This document shows positions 18,610-31,020 of a stretch of 61,198 nt of DNA, one piece after another (positions within the stretch are counted from its first letter, which is position 1; each line of letters starts with the position of its first letter). A program made the translations under genes and the position numbers. The stretch comes from Serpula lacrymans var. lacrymans S7.9. Lineage: Eukaryota; Basidiomycota; Agaricomycetes; Boletales; Serpulaceae. Under the pieces are notes generated by a model. The model worked only from the letters and a program-made list of their open reading frames with translations, made no database searches and was not told the origin of the DNA. The DNA is taken from positions 71,980 through 133,177 of the forward strand of contig NW_006763311.1 of NCBI RefSeq assembly GCF_000218685.1, in the 5' to 3' direction.

Positions 18610-21600
18610 ATGTCGCACTCTCGTTCTCGAACAAAAACCCGCTCGCCAGCAATTCCCGCCCGTCTTCAACCCAGATCTCCTCATCCCTTCCTGCCACCAT
18701 CTCACTATGCTGCTGCCGCTGGCATACCGTATCCTGTCAACGTCAATAGACCTTCATATGATATTAAAGAAGCTGTAGCAAATGGTGGTAACTCGATGTC
18801 CAGCTCCAGTGCACTCAGCCCATCTTGGAAAAACATGACCACGCCCACTGGTCACTCAGGGCATCCATCGCCTTCAGAGGCCTCGTCTTTCAGTCCCAAT
18901 TCGTTCAATCACGATGCACCATCAGCTCGTGCGAATCGCTTGTCTATTCAGTCTGTCCGCAGTAAGCGCAAGAGCCAAATCGAGGGCTTGGGCATGTTAG
19001 AAGCTCAGCTGCTTCCATCTCTACGGGATACCGTTGATCGCATGACTAGGCCTCCTTCAGGCATGTTCTCTCCATCGTTGGCTTCTGGCGGCGTCGATGC
19101 GGATCGTACGGGATCTGCCAATTGCTCCTCCATCTCTTCCTGCTCTTCACTCGCAAACTCATCCGACTCGCGCCAGCATTCGCGCAACTCCCAGTCTACG
19201 CCAATGAACCATATCCACCATGATCCCGCGAGAAGCGTTGACTCTACAACCTCATCCATGCGTGTGAACCCACCTACACCAAAGTTAAAACCAAAGCCCA
19301 TTCTAAAACCGCACCTCCAATCACCCGCATTCAGCCATACCCAAAGCCGTCGATCGGGTTCTAGCTCTGCCGCTATTGCGTCTGCAGGGTCTCACGACAT
19401 GTCTCTTCGATCAAGGAAATCTGGCGTTAACGCCACTAAGAAACCGTCCACCCAGGCTTGCTCAATTTCACATGACAGAAAACGGGACGAAGGCACTAGT
19501 GATGGAAGGTCGTCGTCGTCGTCGTCGTCTGTAAAGACGCCTTTGGCGGCTAACAGTGTCGAGCCTGCTCGTCGTACATCAAGGGCTCGTTCTCGTACAG
19601 ATCCTGGTACTGTCCCAAAACATCCGACTTTGTCTGGACATTCTGTAGTATTGACGCCTCAGCCGAACGTTATGAGCTCAAACATTCCGAGGCGCATTGC
19701 CTATCCGTCAACGCCTGGCCCTTACAGCTCATCCAAAAAATCGTCCATGCAAGATAATGACTCTGAGGTTGAGAGTAGATTTGAAGTCGAGATGAGGGAG
19801 CGCAGGAAGTTGGTAATTACGAATGGCATTGTCACGCCTTCGTCGAGCTCTGAGAGTAATCAGGTTGAGAGAGCCCCGGACAAGAAGTCAAAATTGCCCA
19901 CGTTTTCAGTTCGTCAGCATCGACTAGTTGACGAAGTTGAAAAGAAGCAAAGCCGGTTTGGGCTAGGATTTGGATTTGCGGACTACAGCACGAAGTTCAA
20001 GAGTATATTCGTTGATGCGGGCTTACGGACACCAGACGAAAAAAACAATGAACCTGATAGCTCTCGCGCTGGTTTCAGATCAAGTATCGCTGATCGTGAT
20101 GAACAAGTACAATCAAGCACACTCAATATGGATATAGATATGGAACAAGTGAGGACGAGGGCGTCTCTCGCGAACTCGGAAGCTGTGGAGACCAATACCA
20201 AACGTCAAGAAGCTCTAAGAGGTATCGTGGATGGCCCAGATACAAGATCGTATTTTGAACCACGACCACATGATACACAAAACGAAGAGGGTAATTATTT
20301 TGGAGAAGATGGTTTTGCCTCGGGTGAGTTCGTCGCAGGACTCGCCAGCGTTGATGAACGAGATCTGTCCAACGACGGCAATGAATCTGTATCTGAGTAT
20401 TCATCAGATGACGATGAGCGTGCAGATGCGAATGTCAGTGAAGCAGAGTGTGGCGATGGGACACCGCGAGGCGGGGCTATACCGCGGTTTGTGGTATCGA
20501 CAGATAGTACTAGTGAATGTTCATATGAACAACAAGGTCAGCGCCAGCACACTTCACGTCCATTAGCAATTTTGTTTCATAAACTTACTACACCTGATTA
20601 GTTTCTAGCTACGTGGAACACGACATGCACGCTTTGCGTGCTAATTCAAGGTCACCCATCATCCGACACGGCCCAGGCGTCGCAGTTCCTCCAGCTTTAA
20701 AGCGCCACTCGGTGTATCAGATGTCAGGTCCGTTATCTTTTGCTTCGGACGACGGTGACGGTCCCCCCAATAAGATGAATGAAACCGACGCACATAGATA
20801 TTCTTCTGAGCTGTCGCGTCTCATGGCTATAACTAGTGCAGCGGCGACTCGTGAAAGACAAGCCTTCGGCATACCGCCATCACTCTCAGGCTATGGTGCA
20901 GATGCACAAGGAGAAGAACTCACTCATGCTGATAGTAACATGTCTTCTTTAGACAGCGATTTTTGGCAGGAAGACTGTAACGATCTCACTGTTACCGCAG
21001 GTTCTCTTTTTAAACAGTTAGGTGACCAGGCTCGAGCAGAGGAAAGCTCCGAAGAATACCTACACAGCCAAGGGGGTTATGAACCGCGGCTCTCATCTGA
21101 GCGTAATCATCGCTATACTCAAAGCAACGATTTGTCGCAAAGCTCAGAATTGTCTACTTCGCATAGCTCATGTCCATCGTATACGTTATCTCAAACATCG
21201 TCTTGCCGACAGTCAGTACAGACGGAAAGCTCTCACTCACGTAACTCTTCCCAGGATTGGGAGACATGGGAGACATTTCGAGACACCCTTTCGACAAAGT
21301 ATGGGGAAGAGGAGATGCAGCGCCAAGAGGTTATCTGGGAGCTGACGCAGACGGAGACTGTATTTGTGACCCAGATGCAGACCATGGTTCGCATTTTCAT
21401 TCGCCCTTTACGAATACAGCGTAGCAAAATGTGGGTTAGCGGCGTTCCATCAGACGTTGCACGCCTGTTCGATTGGCTGGAAGATATTGTCCACCTACAC
21501 TCGCAATTATTGTCCGCTTTGCTTGATGGGCGGAATGCTCAAACTCCCATGTTACAGTTTATGTCTAGCTCTATCAGGCCATTTGTCCCAAGGCTCGAAA

Positions 21601-23090
21601 TCTACCAGCCGTATCTCGTGAGACTGGAGTTCGTAGCAAGTTTGATCGAAAAATTTGTCACTGACGAAGACAGCGATTTCGGTGATTTCGTCAAGATCCA
21701 AGAGAGCTCTAGCCAATGTAATGGTTGGACCTTGGAAAAGTACTTGGTTGAGCCTGTAAATCGTTTGGCGCAGTACCCCGAATTCTTTCGAGTAAGTAAT
21801 TTTAATTATAGCACGGAACTTTGAGGAAAGTCTAACATATTCATTAAGCGTTTGTGGAAATTGACACCAAAAAAGCACCCAGACTACCTTTCCGCATTCT
21901 CAGTGCTTCACTCCTTGAATCTCGTAATCCGTGTTCTTAGTGAAGTGAAGGATCGAGAAGACGAGTACGAATTTGTCAAGGAGATCTCTTCTCGTATCCA
22001 AGGTCTACAGTCAGCAAGGCTAGCAAAACGTGAACGACGACTCCTGATGCATGGTTCTTTGCGCTGTACTCGGATTACTACCGACGACAGACCTCCAATT
22101 ACTATTGACTCCTTTGACTCTTCAGCTACTGTGATGGATATCACTCTCCAAGCCACTAATGATAAATCTGGTCGATGCGGTGAGCTGGCAGGGCGCAATA
22201 CGAAACTAGTCAATGCGGTGAAAGGTCGCCGTGGACGATCTGGATCGGTGAGATCGACAACCTCGACAGCAACATCCTTGAAATCGTTTAGGACAGCCTC
22301 TTCATCCTTCGATATCCAGATGGCATTACCCTATAATTATCGTGACAAGGCTCCATCTATCACTAGCTTTTCCGAGACTAGGTTTGAAAGCATCCAAGTC
22401 TTCGTTTTTACTGATCTTATCCTCCTTCTATCACCTATCAATCGTCGTCATTCATCGAGTCGCCAAGTTCAGAAGGACGAAGCCGTAAACTTCCGCTTAC
22501 TGGAGGGGCTAGGAATATCCAGAGTGTTCGCTGTTTGCGATGGGACAGGTAAGTTTTCTTCTATAGTGGCTGTGTTACATACTTGATGTTTTACTGCAGA
22601 CCACCATCCCACCATTACCCTTGACCTTCTTCCTTTGACTGTTCAAGAGCTTGAATCGGGTGTGATTGAAGACAGCCCATCCATGATGACTGTCTCTTTA
22701 TCTCCTGAGGGCGGCTGGCCTTCCGATGACACTCGGAACGACGTCCAGGGATCTTCTTCGCTGCGTCGTACGTTAAGGAATTGGCTATCTCCTCTCCAGC
22801 AGTCTTGTCAGTCCACTCTCAAGTCGTTATCGCTTCCATCACATGGAAGGACTTACTTGGCTCACGGCCCTGATCCATACTCAGAACCGTACGACCGTCA
22901 ACCAGTTCTTTCGATCCTTGCTTCAGGACTTCCACTTCCAAAAAGTCCATCCGCTCAGATTCATGAGGCCATGCAAGGCCATGCTGGCGACTTCACACAG
23001 CAGGAGAGGGAGCAGCGTGGATGGTGGTCGCTTCGCTTCCAACAAGTTCTACGAGAGATACAAAATCGAGATGCGCGTCTCTACCCCTGA
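18610..23090 (+). CDS. RhoGEF (DH-PH) protein with long disordered N-terminus
   Basis: Four exons: 18610-20536, 20602-21791, 21849-22548, 22600-23090, giving 1435 aa. Residues 1 to about 850 are Ser/Pro-rich and low complexity, with basic patches and acidic runs. The DH domain starts near EEMQRQEVIWELTQTE and runs through SRMW-like KMWVSGVP, LEKYLVEPVNRLAQYPEFF and the exon-3 start RLWKLTPKKHPDY, which match RhoGEF conserved regions CR1-CR3. A PH-like region follows, with QVFVFTDLILLL. The C-terminal 160 residues are low complexity. It probably activates a Rho-type GTPase (Cdc42/Rho1 class) in polarity or wall signalling; the target is not deducible. ATG 18610 is the first in frame. Confidence 0.88.
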
Positions 23091-23268
23091 AAATACTGTT
23101 TTTTCCTACTGTTATGTACATGTTTATCGATGTAGCATTCAGACTGTACGCTCATATGTACGCTATCTATGATATAAAGGTTTAGATCTGGTAACTGGTA
23201 TCGTAATCAAAATTTAAAAAAGCCATAATTTACCACTAGGTCTTCGTAAATTTTCGTGATGTAGTATC

Positions 23269-26200
23269 TCACTGCCTCGTTGCTAGCGCTGCTAGCAGAA
23301 TGTCGTTGTCTATCTTTGCAGCTATAAAAAATGAGACACGCACTCAATCCAAAGCAACGAGTAATGAAACCAAAGGTGGACGCACCCTTGAGCACGAGCT
23401 GCACAAATATCTGTGCTAGTTGTGGGTCATTCCTTTCCAATTTCTGCCTGTAGTCTGTACTAAGCTTCCACAGCACTCCTTGCCGCTCCACCACTACCCT
23501 CGCATTGCGCGGCATCCCCGATAAAGCAGAAAGCTCTCCAGCCAAGGTCCCAGGAACCATAGACTGCTCAATATCAGGAGTGTGCGTGGCAAACTTATAC
23601 GTTGCACGTAGTACGCCCGACTCAATAATATATAGCCCATCGGGCTGGTCATTTTGGTCCCATAGCACAAGCCCTTCAGGTACGGACATACGCTCGAAAT
23701 AGGGTGCGAGTTTGCGAATGATGTCTAAATTGACTTCATCATAAGATGAAAAGGCTTTTATGAGCGTATTGTGAGGTTCTGAAGTCGTATTTGGACTTAA
23801 AAAGTCTGCGGCTATATCGTTATTCAGGGTTGGCCGATTCGTGAAATCCGACAATCACCTTGTGCGATGGTACGATCACCCAAGTCGCGAAGCTGAAGGT
23901 GTCTAGGTGAGCTAGCAAAAGAGTGATCCATACCGATACCAACGTCCTGCCTTCCGGGAAGGACTGGGGCAAATCCGTCACTGCGCTGGAAATATGCGAT
24001 TACAATTTTGAAAACTTACCGACAGGGGTGGTTTCCATTTTCTGAGACCTGAACCACACACGTAGATATGCATTTTCGGTCCCTAATGCACGTAAACTGT
24101 AATCAGTTTACGTTAAAGAAGTGCGGCTATACTTACATTCCATAGCATCATTAAAGAGTTCAAAAACTTCGACGTAATCTTCCCCTAGCACACCAACGCT
24201 TTGGAGTGCTTTCATGATTGGTGAATCAATGTGAATACCGCAAAATACGAGCACAACTTGTTTTGCGGCTAGGAGGCGCTGTACTCGGACGAAAGCTTCG
24301 GCAGAGGACATATCCACACCAGCGACAAGGGAGAGATCGACCACAACGAAACGCACGGGGTTGAGCTTCCACGCAGGGTCATCGACAAATGATCGTATCG
24401 TATCTTCAACGTGAGCAATAGTTCCAAAAAACAGAAAACCTGTCAAGAGTGTGTGAACATTTATGAAACTGATGCAAATTGACAGGCGCTACCTTGTAAA
24501 CGAAGGACCATGGTTTGCTTGGACGCCTCACGTATGTACGCTCGATGCGCTGCTGGCCTGCGAACGGTAGACACTGCTGTGTCCCCCGTGTAACAGGCAC
24601 GGATGCTCTTTCGCTGGGAATTTTGGACTACAAAAAAGAAGCCTGTTGTAGACATCACGACAGGAAGATGAGTATACAGATGAATCCATTCTCTACAGAA
24701 GAAAACGCAACTGGCGCAGACTCACAACTAATAACGATTCCAAACAACACACCAATCACGAAATCCCACGCCGTCATGCATATCATAATGCTGATAATCG
24801 TGATATACTCGGATCTGTGATATAGGACATGACATCATTCTTACGAAGAGAATTTCAATATGTGCATCACATACCTGCTCACACGATGTCTGGTGTCCCA
24901 CAACGCCTCCTTCACAAGGTCAATACCAAGCACAAATATGAGTGAACCAACGACCATAACAGCTGTGTTGAAGCAAAGTGTAGGCACTGAGATAATTGCG
25001 GAAATTGATAACTTACGGATATATGCAATAGGTCCTGTGCCTACAAGGAGCAATGCAATGTTGGCTAAAACAAGGAGAAAGCCCGCGATGCGAGTGGTCC
25101 CTCCTACACGATAAAAGCTATTACCCCACTTTATCAGTGTAGAGCGTGATAAGATAAACTGAAGTACCACGTACAGCAGTGTGTTGACGTATACAAGGTA
25201 GTTCGGGCTGAGAGGAAGATCAGGAACTTGCGACAACAAGAGCAATCAGCAAAGGTACAAACACAGTGCCTAGGAACCCAGCAAGGAGGTTGGAGTACCC
25301 GTGACCAACAAGTTCCTTGTTCGTATCGATGTCCACACCGAGAGAGACGGCTACATGTGGGATGGTTGAGTTGACTTCTCATGGATATGCTCCTACACCG
25401 TAGACTCACATAGAGCGGGTACGTTGAGAGGTGGATGCAAGATGTTGAAGAACAGCCTATTGTATCAAGCATAAATTATGCTTTGTATAAAAAAAAAAAC
25501 ACACAAATTGCTCACAGCGCAAACTGAGTTGGTAGCGTCGACCACAGAGGCCCAAATCGGATAGCCTTGAGATCTAACAGGGAGGTCAAGTTAATGCATC
25601 AATATCAACAGATTTTTCATGTTCCACCAAACAACGGCTATCTCTGAAAGGGTGCGTACCGAAATATGTGTAAAACTGGTACCACGATACATCTTGAGAA
25701 GCTTCGGCCACTTCAAAAATCCACCCTTCCCTTCTGAGGACGCCGAGATCCAATTGAGCAGCGGCTACGATGATATAGAAACCTGTCGGGATGGCTATAA
25801 AGTCTAGGAAAGTAATGTTCGTCACCGTTGCTCTTTCCTGCCAAATATCTCGCAAGGCCGAGTAAAAAGCACTTACAGAGTGGAAAAACGAGCTGATGTC
25901 TCCATTTCATCGTGATGAGGCGTAGGAGAACTGCGAGTGAGAAGGGTGGGACCCAAAGAGTGAGAGAATGCGTGTTGAGGAGAAAGAAGCGGAGTGTGGA
26001 AAGTGTGAGTGTGAGTTCATCGTCAGAGATGCGTGTACTGATTGCGAGTCTAGTAAGGGTAAGACAATTCAGGCAATCATTTTTCGGAATAAGTTGAGGT
26101 TGGAATTCTTAGGCTAACCCTGTTATGATGAGGAACACTCCAACGCCACCGATACAGCTATGGACATGCATCAGTGAATAATTCATATGTACTGTGTCAG

Positions 26201-28634
26201 GTAGAAGATCTAAACCAGTCAGTAGCAAACGTACCCGACTAATATATGCCGTGGAAAGAATCCGATAAGAACACCTAAGCGTAGCCAGCCAAGAAGGAAG
26301 AACGACAAGCCTAAGGGGTGGACAATGATTAGTTGTGGAAAGAGGGGCTAAGATAGAAATGAGCCGATTTTGAAAAAAAAGAATATTACATGCCAATAGC
26401 GTGAAACGAAGTATGGTCTAAAGAATATGCGTATAAAGTGTATAAAGTCAGATACCTGTCTATCGAAGAGCAGCTTATATCATCTAAAAACGTCCAACTA
26501 CGTTGATCAAGGACAGAACACACGAATTCGGCGAAGGGTGTAAAGTATGCGGAACAAGAACAACATATGTACGCTTACCAGTCAAGATGGAAGAGAGCGC
26601 ATAAGCAGCAAGTGTAGTTGCCATCACTTCGCGAACATTTTCTTCGCCTATTTGGCCCGCAATGCTGTTGGCTAGAATGTGGAAGAACGGCTGAGAATAT
26701 AATCAGCATCTTCTTCTTCAGTGATATGTGAATAGTATGGGGGAGAAACGGCACAGCTTCAAGAGTATCATGAAGAATAGCTGCCATCTATGCGAAATGG
26801 AAATTCTGCGCAGTGAAAGAGAAAACCAGTTCAACAGGAATACTCACCACAACTTCAATCATCATGCTTCCATTGGCACCCGCAAATCCACTACCCCCAA
26901 AGGTATACACCAGCTGCGAAATAACCGTCCTGGTAAACATACAGGAACAGCACAGGAGTTAGAAGCGTCGTCCGGTTTGATCATGTATTTCAAAATCAAA
27001 AGAGTGGAGATGATGGGAAAAAGAGTGCAAAAACATCAGCAATAAGACCTCGGATATCCGCCGAAACAGAAACAACAACTCACGACACAAAAAACATCGA
27101 TACGCCCATTCCACCAAAACTGGTGAAGATACCAGACGCTGGGAAGATGATCATGCCATCTGCGACCATCGGTAATCGTATTGCATCAACATGTCACCAG
27201 AGCACCAAAATTGCGTCATAGCAACACAGACAGGTACAGAACCCAGAGAAGCATAATGATAAAGCGGAGATATCAGTAATGTGGTTTGAATGGAAGGTAG
27301 AAACACATACACGAAACGCCGTCAAGAACATTGAGAAGCACCCCTAGAGTGACTGCAGGAAGCGACCTCGTGACTGTAGACGCAATCCGCTCCACAACTG
27401 TTCTTACGGAATCGGACTGCGGGCCCGTGATCGAGTAAAAGCAACCCTGAAGGCGATCGAACATTGTATGTGGGGTCTTGTTCGGGTGACTTAAATAAGA
27501 TGCAATGGAGGGGCGCATAGCGCCGTTGCCATTAACGTAGGCAGGATGAGCATTCAATGTGCCGTTTCCATTGCCATGTCCAGAGGGCACACCTGGCGAA
27601 GAAGACCCAGAAAGAAGATGCGTTGATTCAGTTGGAATCTCGTGCTGACCCTGGACATAGATATGTCGAGGACCCTCGGGCAGAGACGCGACAAGATCAC
27701 TTGACCCGGTAACGACGCGCTCAGGAAGGTGCGTACGTGGATGTTCCGCGGTCGGCGTGGGACTTGAAGAACGGTGAGTCGATTTGCTTCTAGAACGAGT
27801 CCCCGTTGGTGTGGAGGTACCAGACGCGTGACGTGCAAGGAGGATGGAGAGACCCGATGGAGCGACCGGTTGTATGTGAATGTTGGTACCCCTTGGCGTG
27901 AGATTTCCACGGCCGTGCTCTTGGTCTATGTTAGCTACGCGCACGCCATTATCTGCCGTATTTTCCGCTGAAGAAAGGGTGGAGGTGGATGAGGAGAGGT
28001 CTGAGCTGACTTTTGAGAGATGCGACGACGGGGCAAAGGAAGTACCGGGTCCGAAAGACGTGGCGGGAACGAACGAAACAGCAGGAGGAGATGCGGATGG
28101 CGGTGGCATGTTATCACTATTGGGAACAGCTGAAGGAAAAATGAAGTCGTCGCGTTCAGGATTGAGGGGTGAAGAAACAACGTAGCTGGAGAGCTGCATT
28201 GTATTTGTACGAATGTCACCCTGGGAATGGGCCATGACAAGTGAACGTGCGTAAGAGGGGACATGGCTTCTTGGCTGTAATAAACTGAAGAAGGATGTGG
28301 TAAGTTGATCATAGGGTGATTGAGAATACATAATTGAGTAAAATATAGAGATGGCTTACCCTGCTCTGGACAACGGTGAATCATCGCGCGGTGAAGGAAA
28401 GGGGTGAGCTACATCGTGGCCGTCGAGCACGCCATTTGTCCTCATCGTCCCCTCGGTCTGCTCCCTCTGATTGTTACCGTTGTTGCTGTTCGTTCTGTCG
28501 AGTCTCAAGGGCGAGTCCATGCCAGACAACGACGACATAACTGCACGTAGAGTCGAGAGGGACCGCTGGGACCGCTGCGAACTTGTCCTTTCTGTGAGGG
28601 ATGGGCGGGGTGAGTGAGAGGTGATGCGATCCAT
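23269..28634 (-). CDS. SulP anion transporter with STAS and cyclic-nucleotide-binding domains
   Basis: About 21 exons, 1215 aa by my splicing. The first are 28634-28360, 28284-27311, 27159-27084, 26929-26848, 26690-26579, 26310-26235, 26157-26119 and 26049-25877; the last are 24439-24137, 24082-24024, 23985-23859, 23805-23386 and 23321-23269. A Ser-rich N-terminus of about 380 residues precedes the membrane domain, which shows LLNVLDGVSYGMIIFPASG, GFFPRHILVG, PTQFALLFFNILHPPLNVPAL and TAWDFVIGVLFG. A STAS domain follows (FVVVDLSLVAGVDMSSAEAF). The C-terminus has a cNMP-binding fold (GLYIIESGVLRATYKF, GTLAGELSALSG). The architecture resembles yeast YGR125W/Vsb1 relatives. Likely an anion or amino-acid permease of an internal membrane; substrate unknown. 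The junction 24024/23985 would be a 38-bp intron and is the weak point. Confidence 0.88.
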
Positions 28635-29084
28635 GTCCACATTTGCGTGTTATATGGTGATTCGAACCGCTGTTCGTGTTGCGCTCGTCACTATCTCTCC
28701 AGAAAATTCAGGGGCGTGAAGATAAGCTCCCCATATGGTTAGCCCCGAATTGCCGGCCGTTATCTCCGGTACTGGTTCGGAGCAGGTCGCTACAGGCCTG
28801 GATAAGACTACTAGTACACAAAACGCTTCACTCAACCTCCCTCCTTCCAATACAGACATCAGTCTCAGTCAAATTCTTTCTGGACCACGTAACCTCTCAA
28901 CTAAAAGGCATCAACCTTGCAAATGTGAAGCAGACACTTCTCAACAAGGGGCATATCAGAGACGGACGATGGGCCACCTTCAAGTCAGGTCCAGCCAAAT
29001 CTAAAGATAACGAGGAAATATCTTCCACGCCTCTTACAGATGTTATAACGTAGATATGCAAATGTAGTGGTCTGCGAACTACGT
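28635..29084. other. Divergent promoter region and copia 5' border
   Basis: SulP promoter plus an open plus-strand frame (ending 29053) that reads LKGINLANVKQTLLNKGHI and DGRWATFKSGP. It looks like a fragment of a larger fungal protein, possibly of a kinase-like multicopy family (weak). No start or continuation was found. Confidence 0.4.
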
Positions 29085-29101
29085 CTTCTCATAGCCTCAC
29101 A
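29085..29101 (+). repeat. Remnant of copia 5' LTR
   Basis: Seventeen bases identical to the end of the 3' LTR at 35912-35928, followed at once by the primer-binding site. The rest of the 5' LTR is replaced by unrelated sequence. Confidence 0.75.
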
Positions 29102-29116
29102 GGTTATGAGCCCTGC
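29102..29116 (+). promoter_or_regulatory. Copia primer-binding site, initiator tRNA-Met anticodon arm type
   Basis: GGTTATGAGCCCTGC follows the LTR end directly. It is complementary to the anticodon stem-loop of initiator tRNA-Met (GGGCTCATAACC, as in yeast), not to the tRNA 3' end. This is the half-tRNA priming mode known for Drosophila copia. The gag ATG at 29106 lies inside it. Confidence 0.75.
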
Positions 29117-29894
29117 CAGCTCACTCGACATGTCTTCTACAGCTTCGACATTCACTGTACCCAAACTGGCCAAGGATGGCTCCAATTGGGTAACATACAA
29201 GTCTTGTGTATCTGTGGCTGTCGGTGCCCGAGGTCTAACCAGACACTTGTCCGGAACTGCTCGAAAGCCTGATCCTCTTATATATACAAGGGATTCTAAT
29301 GGCATATCTACAAAATCCGACGGCACAACTCTTAAGGAGGAAGACATAGAAACCTATGAAAACAAATTTGATGATTACACTCAAAAAGAATGTCTCGTCA
29401 CACAACAGCTCTTTTCAACTATACATGACAGAACTCTCATCCAAATCCAGGACAAGAGTTCGGCCGCTAAAATATGGCTTGCAATATGCCATGTGCATGA
29501 AGGCAAAACTGAGGTGATGCAGATTGACATCAGATGCCGCTTACAAAATATGAAGTGCACTGGAAACAACCAATATTTGCACTCATATAGGAGACATGCT
29601 AACACTCCGAGAACAATTAGCAGGCATGGGAGCAACAGTCGAGGAGAAAGACTTCTCTGCTATGTTGTTGTCCTCCCTTCCAGACTCTTATCGCCCGCTA
29701 CTCTCATTGATCCTAGCTGCTGCTTGCATATCAAAAATCAGCTTTCATCCTCAGACATAATCACCCATGTCACTGAAGAAGTGGATACTCGATCCATCTC
29801 TGCCCAAGCCAAATCCATGACAGCCATGATGGCCAAATCAAGCTGGAAGGATTGCAAGGCCGAACTGCACAAGCGATACAAATGTAGCAATCCT
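29106..29894 (+). pseudogene. gag: Copia gag, frameshifted and interrupted
   Basis: Starts MSPASSLDMSSTAST, followed by a copia gag core (NWVTYK, then WLAICHVHEGKT). A frame change occurs near 29575-29610, after which the proper reading is MLTLREQLAGMGATVEEKD and SSLPDSYRPLLSLI. The original frame is regained before ELHKRYKCSNP. The zinc knuckle is split at 29894 by a 342-bp insertion and resumes at 30242 as KCPVKMGHTIERC. Confidence 0.85.
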
Positions 29895-30236
29895 TGACAA
29901 AACCGGATAAACCCAGTCTCTGCCAAAGCAGCCATTGTTCTCCATGGAGCATAGCCACCACTCCATGGAGTAACCATTGTTCTCCTAGGAGCGCAATTGT
30001 ACTCCTAGGAGTCATTATACTGTAGCAAGTAGCACCTCCGACTATAAGTAGTAGGGGGTTTAGTATAGGAATACCTCAGTCGTTTCTATAGCCTCTCGGG
30101 CAGCGGCTGAGGTATGTTACATTACATTTATTAGAGATCACCTTAAACTAACATCTATTGTAGTTTCACTTAGGTAAATAATAAAGTCGTTTCTATAGCC
30201 TCTCGGGTAGCGGCTGAGTTTCACTTAGTTTTATTA
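29895..30236 (+). mobile_element. Copia-type solo LTR inserted in gag zinc knuckle
   Basis: 342 bp with TG...TA ends and a 5-bp target duplication ATCCT (29890-29894 and 30237-30241). Joining the flanks restores a continuous CSNPKCPVKMGHTIERC knuckle, which fixes the boundaries. It contains four 10-bp palindromes spaced 20-21 bp, a TATA-like CTATAAG, a hairpin followed by GTATGT, and a 34-bp direct repeat (around 30079 and 30186). Confidence 0.75.
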
Positions 30237-30241
30237 ATCCT

Positions 30242-31020
30242 AAATGTCCTGTTAAAATGGGCCATACCATTGAAAGATGCTTTGCACCTGGCGGAGGCCG
30301 AGAGGGTCATGGTCCTAAAAACAAAATCAAACCTAAGGACAATCAGACAAATCCTCCGCAAACCCCACAAGCAGCCAATACTGTAGCTACTGCACATATA
30401 GCCACAATTGCTGCTAAACCTGAGGATGACGAGATATATGCATTTGCTGTCAGTTCACAGGCTACAGCTTCAGCAAACAAAGCTGAAACTCACAATAGCG
30501 CTAATGAAGCCATTTTTGACTGTGGTGCAACAGACCGCTTCTGCCCGGATCGTCACAGATTCCAATCATACACTCCAATTGATCCTATACCCATAAATGC
30601 AGCAAATGGTGATATAATGTATGCCTGTGGCAAGGGCGACGTCACTGTCAACCTATCTAATGGAAACAAGTGCTCTCGTGTCATATTGAAAGACACATTA
30701 CACTGTCCCACAATGGCCTCAACGCTAATATCTGCTAGTCGCATGGACAAGGCCGGATATTCTGTCCACATAGGTGGAGGCATATGCGAGATTCACTCGC
30801 CCCCACCTGGTTGTCGCACCATAGCTCGAATACCAGAATCAAAAGGCCTATATAACATATCTGGTGTCAGTGAGAATCATAAAAGAGGGGCCTATCTCAC
30901 AAACACTCTATCCATCAATGATTTTCACCGACATATGGGCCATATAGCTCATAAATTGCTCAAACACCTCATTGATTCTGGACTAGCGAAGGAGTTATTC
31001 TTCATTACTCAGAAGCTATA
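30242..31020 (+). pseudogene. Copia gag end, protease and pre-integrase region
   Basis: Open in one frame. Completes the zinc knuckle, then a linker, then the protease motif FDCGATDRFCPDR, where the usual DSGAT serine is replaced by cysteine. A GAG-pre-integrase segment with HRHMGH follows. It ends at a stop; the integrase zinc cysteines (CETCIHAKTIRKPF) continue in another frame. Confidence 0.85.

Noticed and set aside
20123..20404. Minus-strand ORF within the RhoGEF gene
   Set aside because: Shadow of the sense coding frame.
26728..27045. Plus-strand 105-aa ORF in the SulP region
   Set aside because: Antisense to SulP exon 4 and its introns; no motif.
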